64,000 bases of DNA from Streptomyces rubrogriseus (GTDB lineage Bacteria > Actinomycetota > Actinomycetes > Streptomycetales > Streptomycetaceae). The DNA lies in the NCBI RefSeq assembly GCF_027947575.1, contig NZ_CP116256.1, forward strand, positions 4,774,001-4,838,000, in the 5' to 3' direction. Below are positions 16,697 through 24,652 of this stretch, piece after piece; within the stretch, counting starts at the first letter, position 1; each line of letters opens with the position of its first letter. Made by a program: the position numbers and the translations under genes. Below the pieces are notes generated by a model that saw only the letters and a list, made by a program, of their open reading frames with translations, ran no database searches and was not told the origin of the DNA.

Positions 16697-17647
16697 TCAT
16701 CGGCTCGCTTCGTCCGTCGGTTCGTCCGTCGGTTCGTGCGTCGGTTCGTGCGTCGGTTCGTGCGTCGGTTCGTGCGTCGGGGCGGACGCGCGTGCCGCGG
16801 CCCGCCGGCCCCGGCGCGGGTCGAGGACCGGTACGGCGTCGAGGAGCTGCCGGGTGTAGGGATGGCGCGGGGTGCGCAGCACCGCCGCCGCCTCGCCGAC
16901 CTCGACCAGGCTCCCCCGGCTCATCACGGCGACCCGGTCGGCCACCTGCGCCACCACGGCGAGGTTGTGCGAGACGAAGACGTAGGTGAGGCCCAGCCGC
17001 TGTTGCAGGTCCGCCAGGAGGTCGAGGACGGTCGCCTGCACGGAGACGTCCAGGGCGCTGGTCGGCTCGTCGAGCACCAGCAGCCGGGGGTGGAGCGCCA
17101 GGGCCCGCGCGATCGAGACGCGCTGGCGCTGGCCGCCGGAGAACTCGTGCGGGTAGCGGTCCTGGATGCCGGCGTCCAGGCCGACGGCCTCCAGGAGTTC
17201 CCCGACCCGCTGCCGGTTGCCGGCCCGTGCGCGCCGTCCGCGTGCCTCGGGGTCGTGCGTGACCAGCGGTTCGGCCACGATGTCGGTGATGCGCATGCGC
17301 GGGTTCATGCTGGAGTAGGGGTCCTGGAGCACGACCTGCATCTGCCGTCGTACGCCGCGCAGTTGGGAGGCGGTGAGGGCGGCGAGGTCCTGCCCGTCGA
17401 AGCGCACGCTTCCGGCGGTCGGTTCGAGGAGTCCGAGGAGCAGCCGGGTGAGGGTGGTCTTGCCGCAGCCGGACTCGCCGACCAGGGCCATGGTCTCGCC
17501 CTCGCGGACTTCGAGCGACACGTCGTCGACGGCGACGTTCGGGCGCCTGCCGCCGAACTCCTTGCGCAGGCCGTCGAGTTCGAGAAGGGGCCCGGCATGT
17601 GTGGGCGTGGCCGTGGGGGCGGGGGTGTCGGTCGCGTCGGTGCTCAT
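16697..17647 (-). CDS. Oligopeptide-type ABC transporter ATPase, DppF/OppF-like
   Basis: 316 aa. Walker A GESGCGKTT, signature EFSGGQRQR, Walker B VLDEPTSALD, and an H-loop in FVSHNL. The HPYTRQLLDAVP segment is the oligopeptide-transporter C-terminal extension. Last gene of a five-gene importer operon (SBP - permease - permease - ATPase - ATPase) with four-base stop/start overlaps. The protein ends in an odd tail of four THEP and two TDEP tetrapeptides encoded by a 12-bp tandem repeat, outside the functional domain. Confidence 0.9.
   Translation of the reverse strand: MSTDATDTPAPTATPTHAGPLLELDGLRKEFGGRRPNVAVDDVSLEVREGETMALVGESGCGKTTLTRLLLGLLEPTAGSVRFDGQDLAALTASQLRGVRRQMQVVLQDPYSSMNPRMRITDIVAEPLVTHDPEARGRRARAGNRQRVGELLEAVGLDAGIQDRYPHEFSGGQRQRVSIARALALHPRLLVLDEPTSALDVSVQATVLDLLADLQQRLGLTYVFVSHNLAVVAQVADRVAVMSRGSLVEVGEAAAVLRTPRHPYTRQLLDAVPVLDPRRGRRAAARASAPTHEPTHEPTHEPTHEPTDEPTDEASR
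16711..16780 (-). repeat. In-frame 12-bp tandem repeat encoding a THEP/TDEP tail
   Basis: About six copies of a 12-bp unit (cggttcgtgcgt on the plus strand) lie at the 3' end of the DppF-like ATPase gene. They encode (THEP)4(TDEP)2. The unit keeps the reading frame, so copy-number change would alter only tail length. It looks like a slippage-prone minisatellite rather than a functional domain. Confidence 0.85.
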
Positions 17648-18510
17648 GCCGCCTCCAGTCGAGGGGTGGCCGCCAGGAGCCTGCGGGTGTAGTCGTCGGC
17701 CGGGCGGTCGAAGACGTCGAGGACGTCGCCGGTCTCGACGACCTTGCCCTGGTTCATGACCACGACCCGGTCGGCGGTCTCGGCGACGACCGCGAGGTCG
17801 TGGGTGATGAGTACGACGGCCATGTCGTGCTTGTGCTGGAGCGTGACCAGGAGGTCGAGGATCTGGCGCTGCACGGTGACGTCCAGGGCGGTGGTCGGCT
17901 CGTCGGCGATGAGGACGCGGGGGCGGGCCACCAGCGCCGTCGCGATCATCACGCGCTGGCGCAGGCCGCCGGAGAGTTCGTGCGGGTACTGGCGGTAGCG
18001 CAGGGCCGGGTCGGGGATGCCGACCTCGTCGAGGGCCGCCAGCGCGGCCTCCTTGGCCTCGGCGCGGGACATGCCGGTGTGGTGCCTGAGGACCTCGGCC
18101 ACCTGGGCGCCCACGCGCTGGAGCGGGTCGAGGCAGGTCATCGGGTCCTGGAAGACCATGGCGATGTCGCGGCCCCGGACCCGGCCGAGTTCCTTCTCGG
18201 ACAGCCGCAGCAGGTCGCGTCCGTCGAAGCGGATCTCGCCGCTCGTGTAGACGCACGGCGGGCTCGGGTTGAGACGCAGGACGGAGAGCGCGGTGGCGCT
18301 CTTGCCGCTGCCGGACTCCCCCACCACGGCGAGGGTCTCGCCGGCCCGGACGTGGAGGGAGACGTCCCGGACGGCGTGGACGACGGAGCCCGCCAGCTGG
18401 AAGTCGACACTGAGGCCGTCGATCTCGAGGAGCGGTCGCTGGTCGGCGGGCCGCCGGGGCGTGTCCCCCGTGGGCCGGCCGGGGCCGGTGGTCGGTCGGT
18501 CGTTGGTCAT
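17644..18510 (-). CDS. Oligopeptide-type ABC transporter ATPase, DppD/OppD-like
   Basis: 288 aa. Walker A GESGSGKSA, signature ELSGGLRQRVMIA, Walker B LIADEPTTALD, and H-loop LITHDL. The FQDPMTCLDPLQRVG and YTRRLLAATP segments are characteristic of the D-type ATPase of peptide and nickel importers. It forms the cytoplasmic heterodimer with the F-type ATPase encoded immediately downstream (ATGA overlap). The N-terminal 25 residues are a Pro/Arg-rich extension without known role. Confidence 0.9.
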   Translation of the reverse strand: MTNDRPTTGPGRPTGDTPRRPADQRPLLEIDGLSVDFQLAGSVVHAVRDVSLHVRAGETLAVVGESGSGKSATALSVLRLNPSPPCVYTSGEIRFDGRDLLRLSEKELGRVRGRDIAMVFQDPMTCLDPLQRVGAQVAEVLRHHTGMSRAEAKEAALAALDEVGIPDPALRYRQYPHELSGGLRQRVMIATALVARPRVLIADEPTTALDVTVQRQILDLLVTLQHKHDMAVVLITHDLAVVAETADRVVVMNQGKVVETGDVLDVFDRPADDYTRRLLAATPRLEAA

Positions 18511-19433
18511 CGGCGGTAGGCCTTCGGGTCCGCGACGTCCCGCAGGGCGTCGCCGGTGATGTTGATGGCGAGGGAGGTCAGCATCAGCGCGATGCCGGGG
18601 AAGACGGCGACCCACCAGGAGGTGCCCAGGTAGAGCTGGCCGTCGGCGAGCATGCCGCCCCAGGTGACCGTCTCCTTGGGGACGCCCAGGCCGAGATAGC
18701 TGAGGGAGGCCTCGGCGACGATGGCGGCGGCGACGTGCAGGGTGCCGATGGTGGCCAGCGGCGCCATCACGTTGGGCAGCAGGTGGCGGCGCATGATGGT
18801 GACGTCCGTGACGCCGATCGCGCGGGCCTCGGTGACGAAGTCGCGGGTGCGCAGCGACATCACCTCGGAGCGCACGACACGCGCGTAGGAGACCCAGCCG
18901 GTGAAGCCGAGCACCACGATCACGACCCACAGGCCGGAGCCGAGGAAGCCGACGACGGCGAGGGCCAGCAGGAGGGAGGGGAAGGCGAGCTGGACGTCGG
19001 CGAGCCGCATGAGGGTGCGGTCGGCCCAGCCGCCGAAGTATCCGGAGGCGAGGCCCACGACCGTACCGATGACGCCGGCGAGCAGTGCGGCGCCGGCGCC
19101 GACGAGCAGGGAGACCCGGGTGCCGTGGACGACGCGGGAGAGCATGTCGCGGCCGAGCTGGTCGGTGCCGAGCAGGTGGGCGCCGCTGCCGCCGTCCTGC
19201 CAGGCGGGGGGTCGCAGCCGCAGCAGGAGGTTCTGCGCGTTGGGGTCGTAGGGGGCGATCAGCGGGGCGAACAGGGCGGCGAACAGCAGCAGTACGAGCA
19301 CGGCGAGGGCCAGTACGGCGAGCTTGTTGCGCAGCAGGCCGCGCAGGACGACGGAGCCGGAGCCGGAGCCGGAGCCGCTGGACGGCTTCTTGTCCGGGGT
19401 CACGTCGGTCGCGGCCGGTGACATGACGGTCAT
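18507..19433 (-). CDS. Oligopeptide-type ABC transporter permease, DppC/OppC-like
   Basis: 308 aa. It has the OppC_N-type first helix after a Ser/Gly-rich linker, a GTDQLGRDMLSRVVHGTR motif typical of DppC, and about six transmembrane segments. The EAA loop (EARAIGVTD) contacts the ATPases. It pairs with the DppB-like permease encoded upstream, forming the membrane channel. The first ATG is used; a second ATG three codons on is possible. Start and stop overlap both neighbours by four bases. Confidence 0.9.
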   Translation of the reverse strand: MTVMSPAATDVTPDKKPSSGSGSGSGSVVLRGLLRNKLAVLALAVLVLLLFAALFAPLIAPYDPNAQNLLLRLRPPAWQDGGSGAHLLGTDQLGRDMLSRVVHGTRVSLLVGAGAALLAGVIGTVVGLASGYFGGWADRTLMRLADVQLAFPSLLLALAVVGFLGSGLWVVIVVLGFTGWVSYARVVRSEVMSLRTRDFVTEARAIGVTDVTIMRRHLLPNVMAPLATIGTLHVAAAIVAEASLSYLGLGVPKETVTWGGMLADGQLYLGTSWWVAVFPGIALMLTSLAINITGDALRDVADPKAYRR

Positions 19434-20422
19434 CGGGACGTCCTCACCCTCGGGTCGAGGAAGCTGTAGGAGAGGTCGACGAGCAGGTTCACCACGACGA
19501 AGGTGGCGGCGAAGAACAGGACGGTGGCCTGGACGAGCGGGAAGTCGCGGTTGGAGATCGCCTCGACGGTCAGCTGGCCCACCCCGGGCCAGGAGAAGAC
19601 CCGTTCGGTGAGGATCGCCCCGCCGAGCAGGTTGCCGACCTCCAGGCCGACGACGGTCACCACCGGCAGCGAGGCGTTGCGCAGTCCGTGCCTGAGCACC
19701 ACCTGCAGCGGCCCGAACCCCTTGGCGCGGGCGCTGCGGATGTGGTCGGAGGACAGGACGTCGATCAGCGAGGAGCGCAGCAGGCGGGCTACGACGGCGA
19801 CGGAGTACACGGCGAGGGTGACGGCGGGCAGCACCAGGTTGGCGATGGTGCCGTAGCCGGAGGCGGGCAGGGCCCGCAGCCAGACGGCGAAGACCAGGAT
19901 GAGCAGGATGCCGACCCAGAACGGCGGGGTGGACTGGCCGAGCAGGACGCCGGTCATCACGGTCTTGTCGGTGCCCCGGCCGCGGCGCATGGCGGCGACG
20001 ATGCCCGCCGGGATCGCGACGACGAGGGTCACCGCGAGCGCGGCGGCGGCCAGTTCGATCGTGGCGGGCAGCCGGTCGGCGAGGATCTCGCTCACGGGCT
20101 GGCCGTAGACGAGGGAGTCGCCGAAGTCGAGGTGGAGCAGTCCCCACAGGTAGTCGAGGTACTGGGCGAACAGGGACTGGTCCAGGCCCAGGGAGTGGCG
20201 CAGCACCTGTTCCTGTTCGGCCGTGGCGTCCGGCGGCAGCAGGATCTTCACCGGGTCGCCGGACAGGCGGACGAGGAAGAAGGCGACGGTCGCCGTGCAG
20301 AACAGCACCAACAGGGCGGTGAGCAGGCGCTTGAGCACCCCTCGCAGGGGGCCCGTCCGGTCCGTGCGGCGGGCCGGGGCGGCCGCCGGGGCGGGTGGTT
20401 TGTCGAGGGTGAGGGCGCTCAT
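19430..20422 (-). CDS. Oligopeptide-type ABC transporter permease, DppB/OppB-like
   Basis: 330 aa, with a Pro/Ala-rich cytoplasmic leader of ~28 residues before the first transmembrane helix. The DppB hallmarks are present: LRHSLGLDQSLFAQY early on, the EAA loop around IRSARAKGFGP, and RVFSWPGVGQLTVEAI before the last helix. Six transmembrane helices are expected. It is coupled by ATGA overlap to the binding protein before it and the DppC-like gene after it. Confidence 0.9.
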   Translation of the reverse strand: MSALTLDKPPAPAAAPARRTDRTGPLRGVLKRLLTALLVLFCTATVAFFLVRLSGDPVKILLPPDATAEQEQVLRHSLGLDQSLFAQYLDYLWGLLHLDFGDSLVYGQPVSEILADRLPATIELAAAALAVTLVVAIPAGIVAAMRRGRGTDKTVMTGVLLGQSTPPFWVGILLILVFAVWLRALPASGYGTIANLVLPAVTLAVYSVAVVARLLRSSLIDVLSSDHIRSARAKGFGPLQVVLRHGLRNASLPVVTVVGLEVGNLLGGAILTERVFSWPGVGQLTVEAISNRDFPLVQATVLFFAATFVVVNLLVDLSYSFLDPRVRTSR

Positions 20423-21996
20423 CGGGAGACCTCCGCGCTCTCCATCGAGAGGACGCCCGCGGCTCCCGGCGTCCAGCGGGGCCGGTCGTTGCGGGCGATG
20501 ATGTTGTCGATCTGGTAGAGGAAGACGAAGGGTGCTTCCCGGCGCATCAGCCGTTGCAGGTCCGAGAAGGCCGCTTCGCGCCGGCGGGGGTCCTCGGAGA
20601 GTTCCTCGGCGTCGATGAGGCGGTCGGCCTCGGCGGAGTGCCAGCGGCTCTGGCGGCGGTCGCTGCGCACGTTGGACTGGACGATACTCGCGCCGTCCAT
20701 CGTCCAGACGGTGCTGGCGGCGAGGTAGATCGGGCCGAGCGCGCCGCGGTTGTCGGAGGTGAGGCGGGCCGAGTAGGTGCCGGGGTCGAGCAGGTTGACG
20801 CGGGCGTCCACCCCGGCCCTGGCGAGGAGTCCGGACAGGGCCTCGGCGACGTTGGCGTCGACGTTGGAGGCGGTGAGCGTGGTGGAGAAGCCGTGCGGGT
20901 GGCCGGCCTCGGCGAGTAGTCGCCGCGCGGTGTCGACGGAGCGGGTGAAGGGCTTGACGGCGGGGTCGAAGCCGAAGGAGCCGCGCGGGACGAGTGCGGG
21001 CGTCTCGGTGGCCTTGCCGCCGAGCACGGCCTTGATGAGCAGCGGGACGTCGATCGCGTGGTTGAGCGCCTGGCGTACCCGGCGGTCCTGGAGCGGGCCG
21101 TTCTCCAGGGTGTTCAGGGACAGGTAGGCGGTGCGGATCCCCGTGTAGCCGTCGATGGTGATGCCGCCGTAGCCGTCGAGCTGCTGGGCGGCGTCCGGGG
21201 TGAGCCCGGCGACGAGGTCGACGCCGCCGCTCTGCAGGGCGGCCAGGGAGGACGAGGCGTTGGGGGCGGGGCTGAAGACGAGCCCGTCGACGGCCGGGCG
21301 TCCGTTCCAGTGGCCGTCGTAGGCCCGCATCCGCAGTTCGTGGTCGCGCTGCCAGCTCGTGAAGGTGAAGGGGCCGGTGCCGACGGGGTGGTCGGCGAAG
21401 GCCGCGTCGCCCACGTCGGCGAGGTGGCGGGGCGGTACGACGACGCCGCCGAACAGGGAGAGCTTGGCGGGCAGGATGGGGTCGTGCACGGTGGTGTGGA
21501 TGTCGACGGTGAGCCGGTCGACGACGGTGACACCCTTGACGAAGCGCAGCTCGACGATGGGTGACTTGGTCGCCGGGTCGAGCAGTCGCTCGATGCTGAA
21601 GGCCACGGCGCGCGCGTCGCACACCTCGCCGTTGTGGAAGGTCACCCCCGGGCGGAGGACGAAGCGCCAGGTACGCGCGTCGGTGGCCTTCCAGGAGAGG
21701 GCGAGCCTGGGGTGCAGCCGGTTGTCCCGGCCGCGGGTGGTGAGGGTGTCGAACATGTTGATCAGGACGTTCATCGACACCATGTCGCCCTGCTTCTGGG
21801 GGTCCAGCGTCTTCGGGTCGCCCGTCTGGGAAACCCGCAGGACGTTGCCGGCCCGGTCCGCGGCGGCGGTCGTGCCGCACGCGCTCAGGAGCGCGGGAGC
21901 GCTGAGCGCTCCGAGCAGCAGACCACCGGTCCGCAGGACCCGGCGTCGGCTGGGACGGCTGCGGTCCACCGTGCGCCCCTGAAGATTTCGTTCCAT
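20419..21996 (-). CDS. Oligopeptide-type solute-binding lipoprotein (SBP_bac_5)
   Basis: 525 aa, ATG with GGAGG upstream. The N-terminus combines a twin-arginine stretch (SRRRVLRTGG) with a lipobox (LLSAC), suggesting Tat-exported lipoprotein. The body is SBP_bac_5 family: DPKTLDPQ near the start, LRPGVTFHNGEV, and VRQALNHAID in the hinge region. It captures the solute (peptides, nickel complexes, or in actinobacteria also oligosaccharides) for the importer encoded downstream. The nearby IclR, serine hydrolase, creatininase and dehydratase genes suggest a catabolic substrate rather than general peptide uptake. Confidence 0.88.
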   Translation of the reverse strand: MERNLQGRTVDRSRPSRRRVLRTGGLLLGALSAPALLSACGTTAAADRAGNVLRVSQTGDPKTLDPQKQGDMVSMNVLINMFDTLTTRGRDNRLHPRLALSWKATDARTWRFVLRPGVTFHNGEVCDARAVAFSIERLLDPATKSPIVELRFVKGVTVVDRLTVDIHTTVHDPILPAKLSLFGGVVVPPRHLADVGDAAFADHPVGTGPFTFTSWQRDHELRMRAYDGHWNGRPAVDGLVFSPAPNASSSLAALQSGGVDLVAGLTPDAAQQLDGYGGITIDGYTGIRTAYLSLNTLENGPLQDRRVRQALNHAIDVPLLIKAVLGGKATETPALVPRGSFGFDPAVKPFTRSVDTARRLLAEAGHPHGFSTTLTASNVDANVAEALSGLLARAGVDARVNLLDPGTYSARLTSDNRGALGPIYLAASTVWTMDGASIVQSNVRSDRRQSRWHSAEADRLIDAEELSEDPRRREAAFSDLQRLMRREAPFVFLYQIDNIIARNDRPRWTPGAAGVLSMESAEVSR

Positions 21997-22011
21997 TGAA
22001 CAACACCTCCG

Positions 22012-22043
22012 TTCCGTCAGATGGAATGCGGTTGGGTTAAGCT
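22012..22043 (+). promoter_or_regulatory. IclR promoter with TTCC-N7-GGAA dyad; leaderless -10
   Basis: TAAGCT (22038-22043) ends exactly 7 nt before the ATG at 22051, the geometry of a leaderless transcript. The dyad TTCC-gtcagat-GGAA (22012-22026) covers the -35 region, and a further TTCC lies at 21991-21994. IclR regulators often bind such short dyads. The site lies between the divergent iclR and transporter genes, so it could control both. Confidence 0.5.
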
Positions 22044-22050
22044 AAGCGAC

Positions 22051-22887
22051 ATGGTGAAAGCGGTCAACACCCGGTCGGTCGACCAGGAACTCGTGAAGGG
22101 CCCCGTCGACAAGGCGATGGAGGTGCTCGATGCGCTCGTCCAGCCCGGCGGACCCCACCGGTTGGGAGAGATCGCGCGCCGCACCGGACTGACCAAGCCG
22201 ACCGTCCACCGGCATCTGCGGACCATGGCGGAGTACGGCTTCGCGGAACCCGCCGAGGGCGGCAGCTACCGCCCGGGGCCCCGGCTGCTGGGGCTGGCGG
22301 CGGCGGCCCTGAGTGACAGCCGGGTGCTGGAGCTGACCAGGCCCGCCCTCGCCGACCTGCGCCGGCGCACCGGTCATGTCGCGTTCTACGCGGTGCGCCA
22401 CGCGTCGGACGCCGTGTACCTGGAGCAGTCGGAACCGGCCCGTGAGTACCGGATGGGCACCCGGCCCGGCCACCGGTCGCCGCTCCACACCTGCGGCGTG
22501 GGGCTCGCCATGCTCTCCGCGCTGCCCGCCGGGGAGGCCGAGGCGGTCGTGGACGCACCGGACCTGGAGGCGCGCACGCCGAGCACGCCCACCGACCCGG
22601 CCGCGCTGCGGGCGGTGCTCGCGCGGGCCGCGCTGTGCGGCTACGCCGTGGACGACGAGTACGACGAGGCGGACGTGCGGTCGGTGGCGGCTCCCGTGCT
22701 GGACGCGGAGGGCCGGGCCGTGGGTGCCATCGGCATCGCGGGACTGATCTTCACCCTCGACCCCGGCAGTGTGGAGGTGTTCGGGCCGATGGTGCGGGCC
22801 GCCGCGCGCACGGTGTCCGCCGGGCTCGGCGCACGCACCCCCGTACTCGGCGTGGTGGACACGGTACGGGGAGGCGAGGAGGCGTGA
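22051..22887 (+). CDS. IclR-family transcriptional regulator
   Basis: 278 aa from the ATG at 22051. The alternative ATG at 22021 lies inside the putative operator and has no ribosome site; the 7-nt spacing from TAAGCT supports 22051. The N-terminal winged helix (IARRTGLTKPTVHRHLRTMAEYGF, helix-turn-helix around residues 45-75) is followed by the IclR effector domain with its conserved GxxxPLH region (GHRSPLHTCGVGLAML) and C-terminal GIAGL. IclR proteins sense small catabolites. It is divergent from the five-gene importer and overlaps the serine hydrolase gene, so both are likely targets. Confidence 0.88.
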   Translation: MVKAVNTRSVDQELVKGPVDKAMEVLDALVQPGGPHRLGEIARRTGLTKPTVHRHLRTMAEYGFAEPAEGGSYRPGPRLLGLAAAALSDSRVLELTRPALADLRRRTGHVAFYAVRHASDAVYLEQSEPAREYRMGTRPGHRSPLHTCGVGLAMLSALPAGEAEAVVDAPDLEARTPSTPTDPAALRAVLARAALCGYAVDDEYDEADVRSVAAPVLDAEGRAVGAIGIAGLIFTLDPGSVEVFGPMVRAAARTVSAGLGARTPVLGVVDTVRGGEEA

Positions 22888-23945
22888 GCGCCCTGGCCGA
22901 ACTGCTCACCGAAGGACGGGAACAGCGGATCTTCTCCGGCGCCGCCTGGTCCGTCGGGGGCCCCCGGGGGCCGCTGGACCGGGGCTGGACCGGTACCCGC
23001 CGCTGGGACGGACCGCCGCTGGACGGCGACGACCTGTGGGACCTCGCCTCGGTCACCAAGCCGATCGCCGGTCTCGTGGTCATGGCGCTCGTCGAGCGCG
23101 GCATGCTCGGCCTCGACGACACCGTGGGCGCATACCTTCCGGACTACCGGGACGGCGACAAGGCGGAGCTGACCGTGCGTCAACTCCTCACGCACACCTC
23201 GGGGATACCCGGCCAGGTGCCGCTGTACCGCGATCACCCCACCCGTGCGGCGCTGCTGGAGGCGGTACGGCTGCTGCCGTTGACCGCGGAGCCCGGCACC
23301 CGCGTCCAGTACTCCTCGCAGGGCTTCATCGTCCTCGGCCTGATCGCCGAGGCGGCGGCCGGGGAGCCGCTGGACACGCTGGTGGAGCGGCTGGTGTGCG
23401 CGCCGCTCGGTTTGCGCGACACCGTCTTCCGGCCGGACGCCGGGCGCCGGGCGCGGGCGGTGGCCACCGAGGACTGCCCCTGGCGCGGCCGCCGGGTGGT
23501 GGGCGAGGTCCACGACGAGAACGCGGTGGTGCTCGGCGGGGTCGGCGGGCACGCGGGCCTGTTCTCCACCCTGGCGGACATGGAACGGCTGGGCGCCGCC
23601 CTCGCTGCCGGCGGCCGGGGCCTCCTGCGGCCCGAGACCTTCGCCCTGATGACGGCCGCCCACACGGACGGCCTGGCGCTGCGGCGCGCCCTGGCCTGGC
23701 AGGGCCGCGACCCGGTCGGCTCCCCCGCCGGGGAGGTGTTCGGCCCGGAGTCGTACGGCCACACGGGCTTCACCGGCACCAGCCTGTGGGTCGACCCGGC
23801 CACACGACGGTACGCCGTGCTGCTCACCAACCGGGTGCACCCGACGAGGACGGGCGACGGGATCGTCGCCCTGCGCCGGGCGTTCCACGACGCGGCCGCC
23901 GTGCTGCCCCCGGTGGCTGCCGGGGGCCGCCACGGTGTGGAATGA
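22884..23945 (+). CDS. Beta-lactamase-family (class C-like) serine hydrolase
   Basis: 353 aa, GTG start overlapping the iclR stop (GTGA), with GAGGAGG upstream. The serine beta-lactamase/esterase fold is shown by ASVTKP (SxxK nucleophile motif), YSSQG at the YxN position, and GHTGFTG (HTG triad motif). No signal peptide is seen, so it is probably cytoplasmic. That favours an esterase, D-aminopeptidase or peptide-processing role over antibiotic resistance. Coupling to iclR and proximity to a peptide-type importer suggest it processes the imported compound. Confidence 0.82.
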   Translation: MSALAELLTEGREQRIFSGAAWSVGGPRGPLDRGWTGTRRWDGPPLDGDDLWDLASVTKPIAGLVVMALVERGMLGLDDTVGAYLPDYRDGDKAELTVRQLLTHTSGIPGQVPLYRDHPTRAALLEAVRLLPLTAEPGTRVQYSSQGFIVLGLIAEAAAGEPLDTLVERLVCAPLGLRDTVFRPDAGRRARAVATEDCPWRGRRVVGEVHDENAVVLGGVGGHAGLFSTLADMERLGAALAAGGRGLLRPETFALMTAAHTDGLALRRALAWQGRDPVGSPAGEVFGPESYGHTGFTGTSLWVDPATRRYAVLLTNRVHPTRTGDGIVALRRAFHDAAAVLPPVAAGGRHGVE

Positions 23946-23949
23946 GCCG

Positions 23950-24483
23950 GTGAACTCCTCCGCACCGGGCGCCGAGCGCCCCGAACGCGCCCGCCCCGCC
24001 GCCCAGAGCCTCACCGGTGTCGGCCTCGCCGTCCTCGACCCTGCCGGACGGGTGCTGCTGGGGCTCGGTCACGACGGACGCTGGGAGCTGCCCGGCGGCA
24101 AGGTCGACGCGGGCGAGGACTTCGAGGCGGCCGCCGCCCGGGAGTTGGCGGAGGAGACCGGGCTCGTGGTGGCCCCCGCGGAGGTGCGGGTGCTGGCCGT
24201 GCTCGTCGACGGCGTGGGCGGGCTGACCCGGGTGACGGCGGCGGCCGTCACCGGGCGGGCGGCCGGGGCGCCCCGGGTCACCGAGCCGGACAAGATCGAG
24301 CGCTGGGAGTGGTTCACCCGCGAGTCGCTCCCGTCCGCGCTGTTCCCGCCGTCCGCCTCGGTCCTGGACTGCCTGTGGCCCGGGGCGGAGCGGCGGGGTG
24401 CGGACGGAGTCCGGCACTATGCGGTGGCCGCTCCCGCCGTGAAGGGCAGCACGAGCCGGGACGGGTGCGCCGCGTCGCGGTAG
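23950..24483 (+). CDS. Nudix hydrolase
   Basis: About 177 aa from a GTG at 23950; a GTG at 23935 overlapping the previous gene is also possible. The Nudix box is complete: GGKVDAGEDFEAAAARELAEE plus TG fits GX5EX7REUXEEXGU at ~residues 50-72. Nudix enzymes hydrolyse nucleoside diphosphates linked to another moiety (8-oxo-dGTP, ADP-ribose, sugar nucleotides); the substrate is not predictable here. The C-terminal ~25 residues are Arg/Ala-rich and may be non-conserved. It is five bases after the hydrolase gene and probably cotranscribed with it. Confidence 0.85.
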   Translation: MNSSAPGAERPERARPAAQSLTGVGLAVLDPAGRVLLGLGHDGRWELPGGKVDAGEDFEAAAARELAEETGLVVAPAEVRVLAVLVDGVGGLTRVTAAAVTGRAAGAPRVTEPDKIERWEWFTRESLPSALFPPSASVLDCLWPGAERRGADGVRHYAVAAPAVKGSTSRDGCAASR

Positions 24484-24518
24484 ATCGCCCCCGGCAGCGG
24501 TTTGTGCACCGCGGTCCC

Positions 24519-24541
24519 GGCGCGGGACGGGAACCCGCGCC
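24519..24541 (+). terminator. Hairpin after the Nudix gene
   Basis: GGCGCGGG and CCCGCGCC form a perfect 8-bp stem with a 7-nt loop, 35 bp after the Nudix stop codon and just before the GH64 promoter. Confidence 0.6.
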
Positions 24542-24556
24542 GTTCCGCCACGTCCA

Positions 24557-24562
24557 TTGACA
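24557..24562 (+). promoter_or_regulatory. -35 element (TTGACA) of the second GH64 gene
   Basis: TTGACA followed by TG, the same TTGACATG start seen at the two promoters between the GH43 and first GH64 genes. No convincing -10 is visible. The LacI-type palindrome begins 21 bp downstream, where the -10/+1 should lie. Confidence 0.4.
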
Positions 24563-24583
24563 TGAACGCGCTACGGCGCAACG

Positions 24584-24599
24584 CTGAGAGCGCTCTCAG
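24584..24599. promoter_or_regulatory. LacI-type operator O1 of the second GH64 gene
   Basis: CTGAGAGCGCTCTCAG is a perfect 16-bp palindrome with central CG. Its core TGAGAGCGCTCTCA matches 12 of 14 positions of the CebR/CelR box (TGGGAGCGCTCCCA). It lies at the expected -10/+1 of the GH64 promoter, a repressor position. Confidence 0.7.
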
Positions 24600-24638
24600 A
24601 ATCGGTACGGACCAATTCCCCCACACCCGCACGGAGGT

Positions 24639-24652
24639 GGAGAGTGCTCTCC
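24639..24652. promoter_or_regulatory. Second LacI-type palindrome O2 across the GTG start
   Basis: GGAGAGTGCTCTCC includes the GTG start codon (24644-24646). Its 12-bp core GAGAGTGCTCTC matches 11 of 12 bases of the core of the upstream palindrome. The two centres are 54 bp apart, about five helical turns. Confidence 0.55.

Noticed and set aside
22884..23945. Beta-lactamase as an antibiotic-resistance gene
   Set aside because: No export signal, and the context is an IclR-controlled catabolic locus; the fold is shared by esterases and peptidases.
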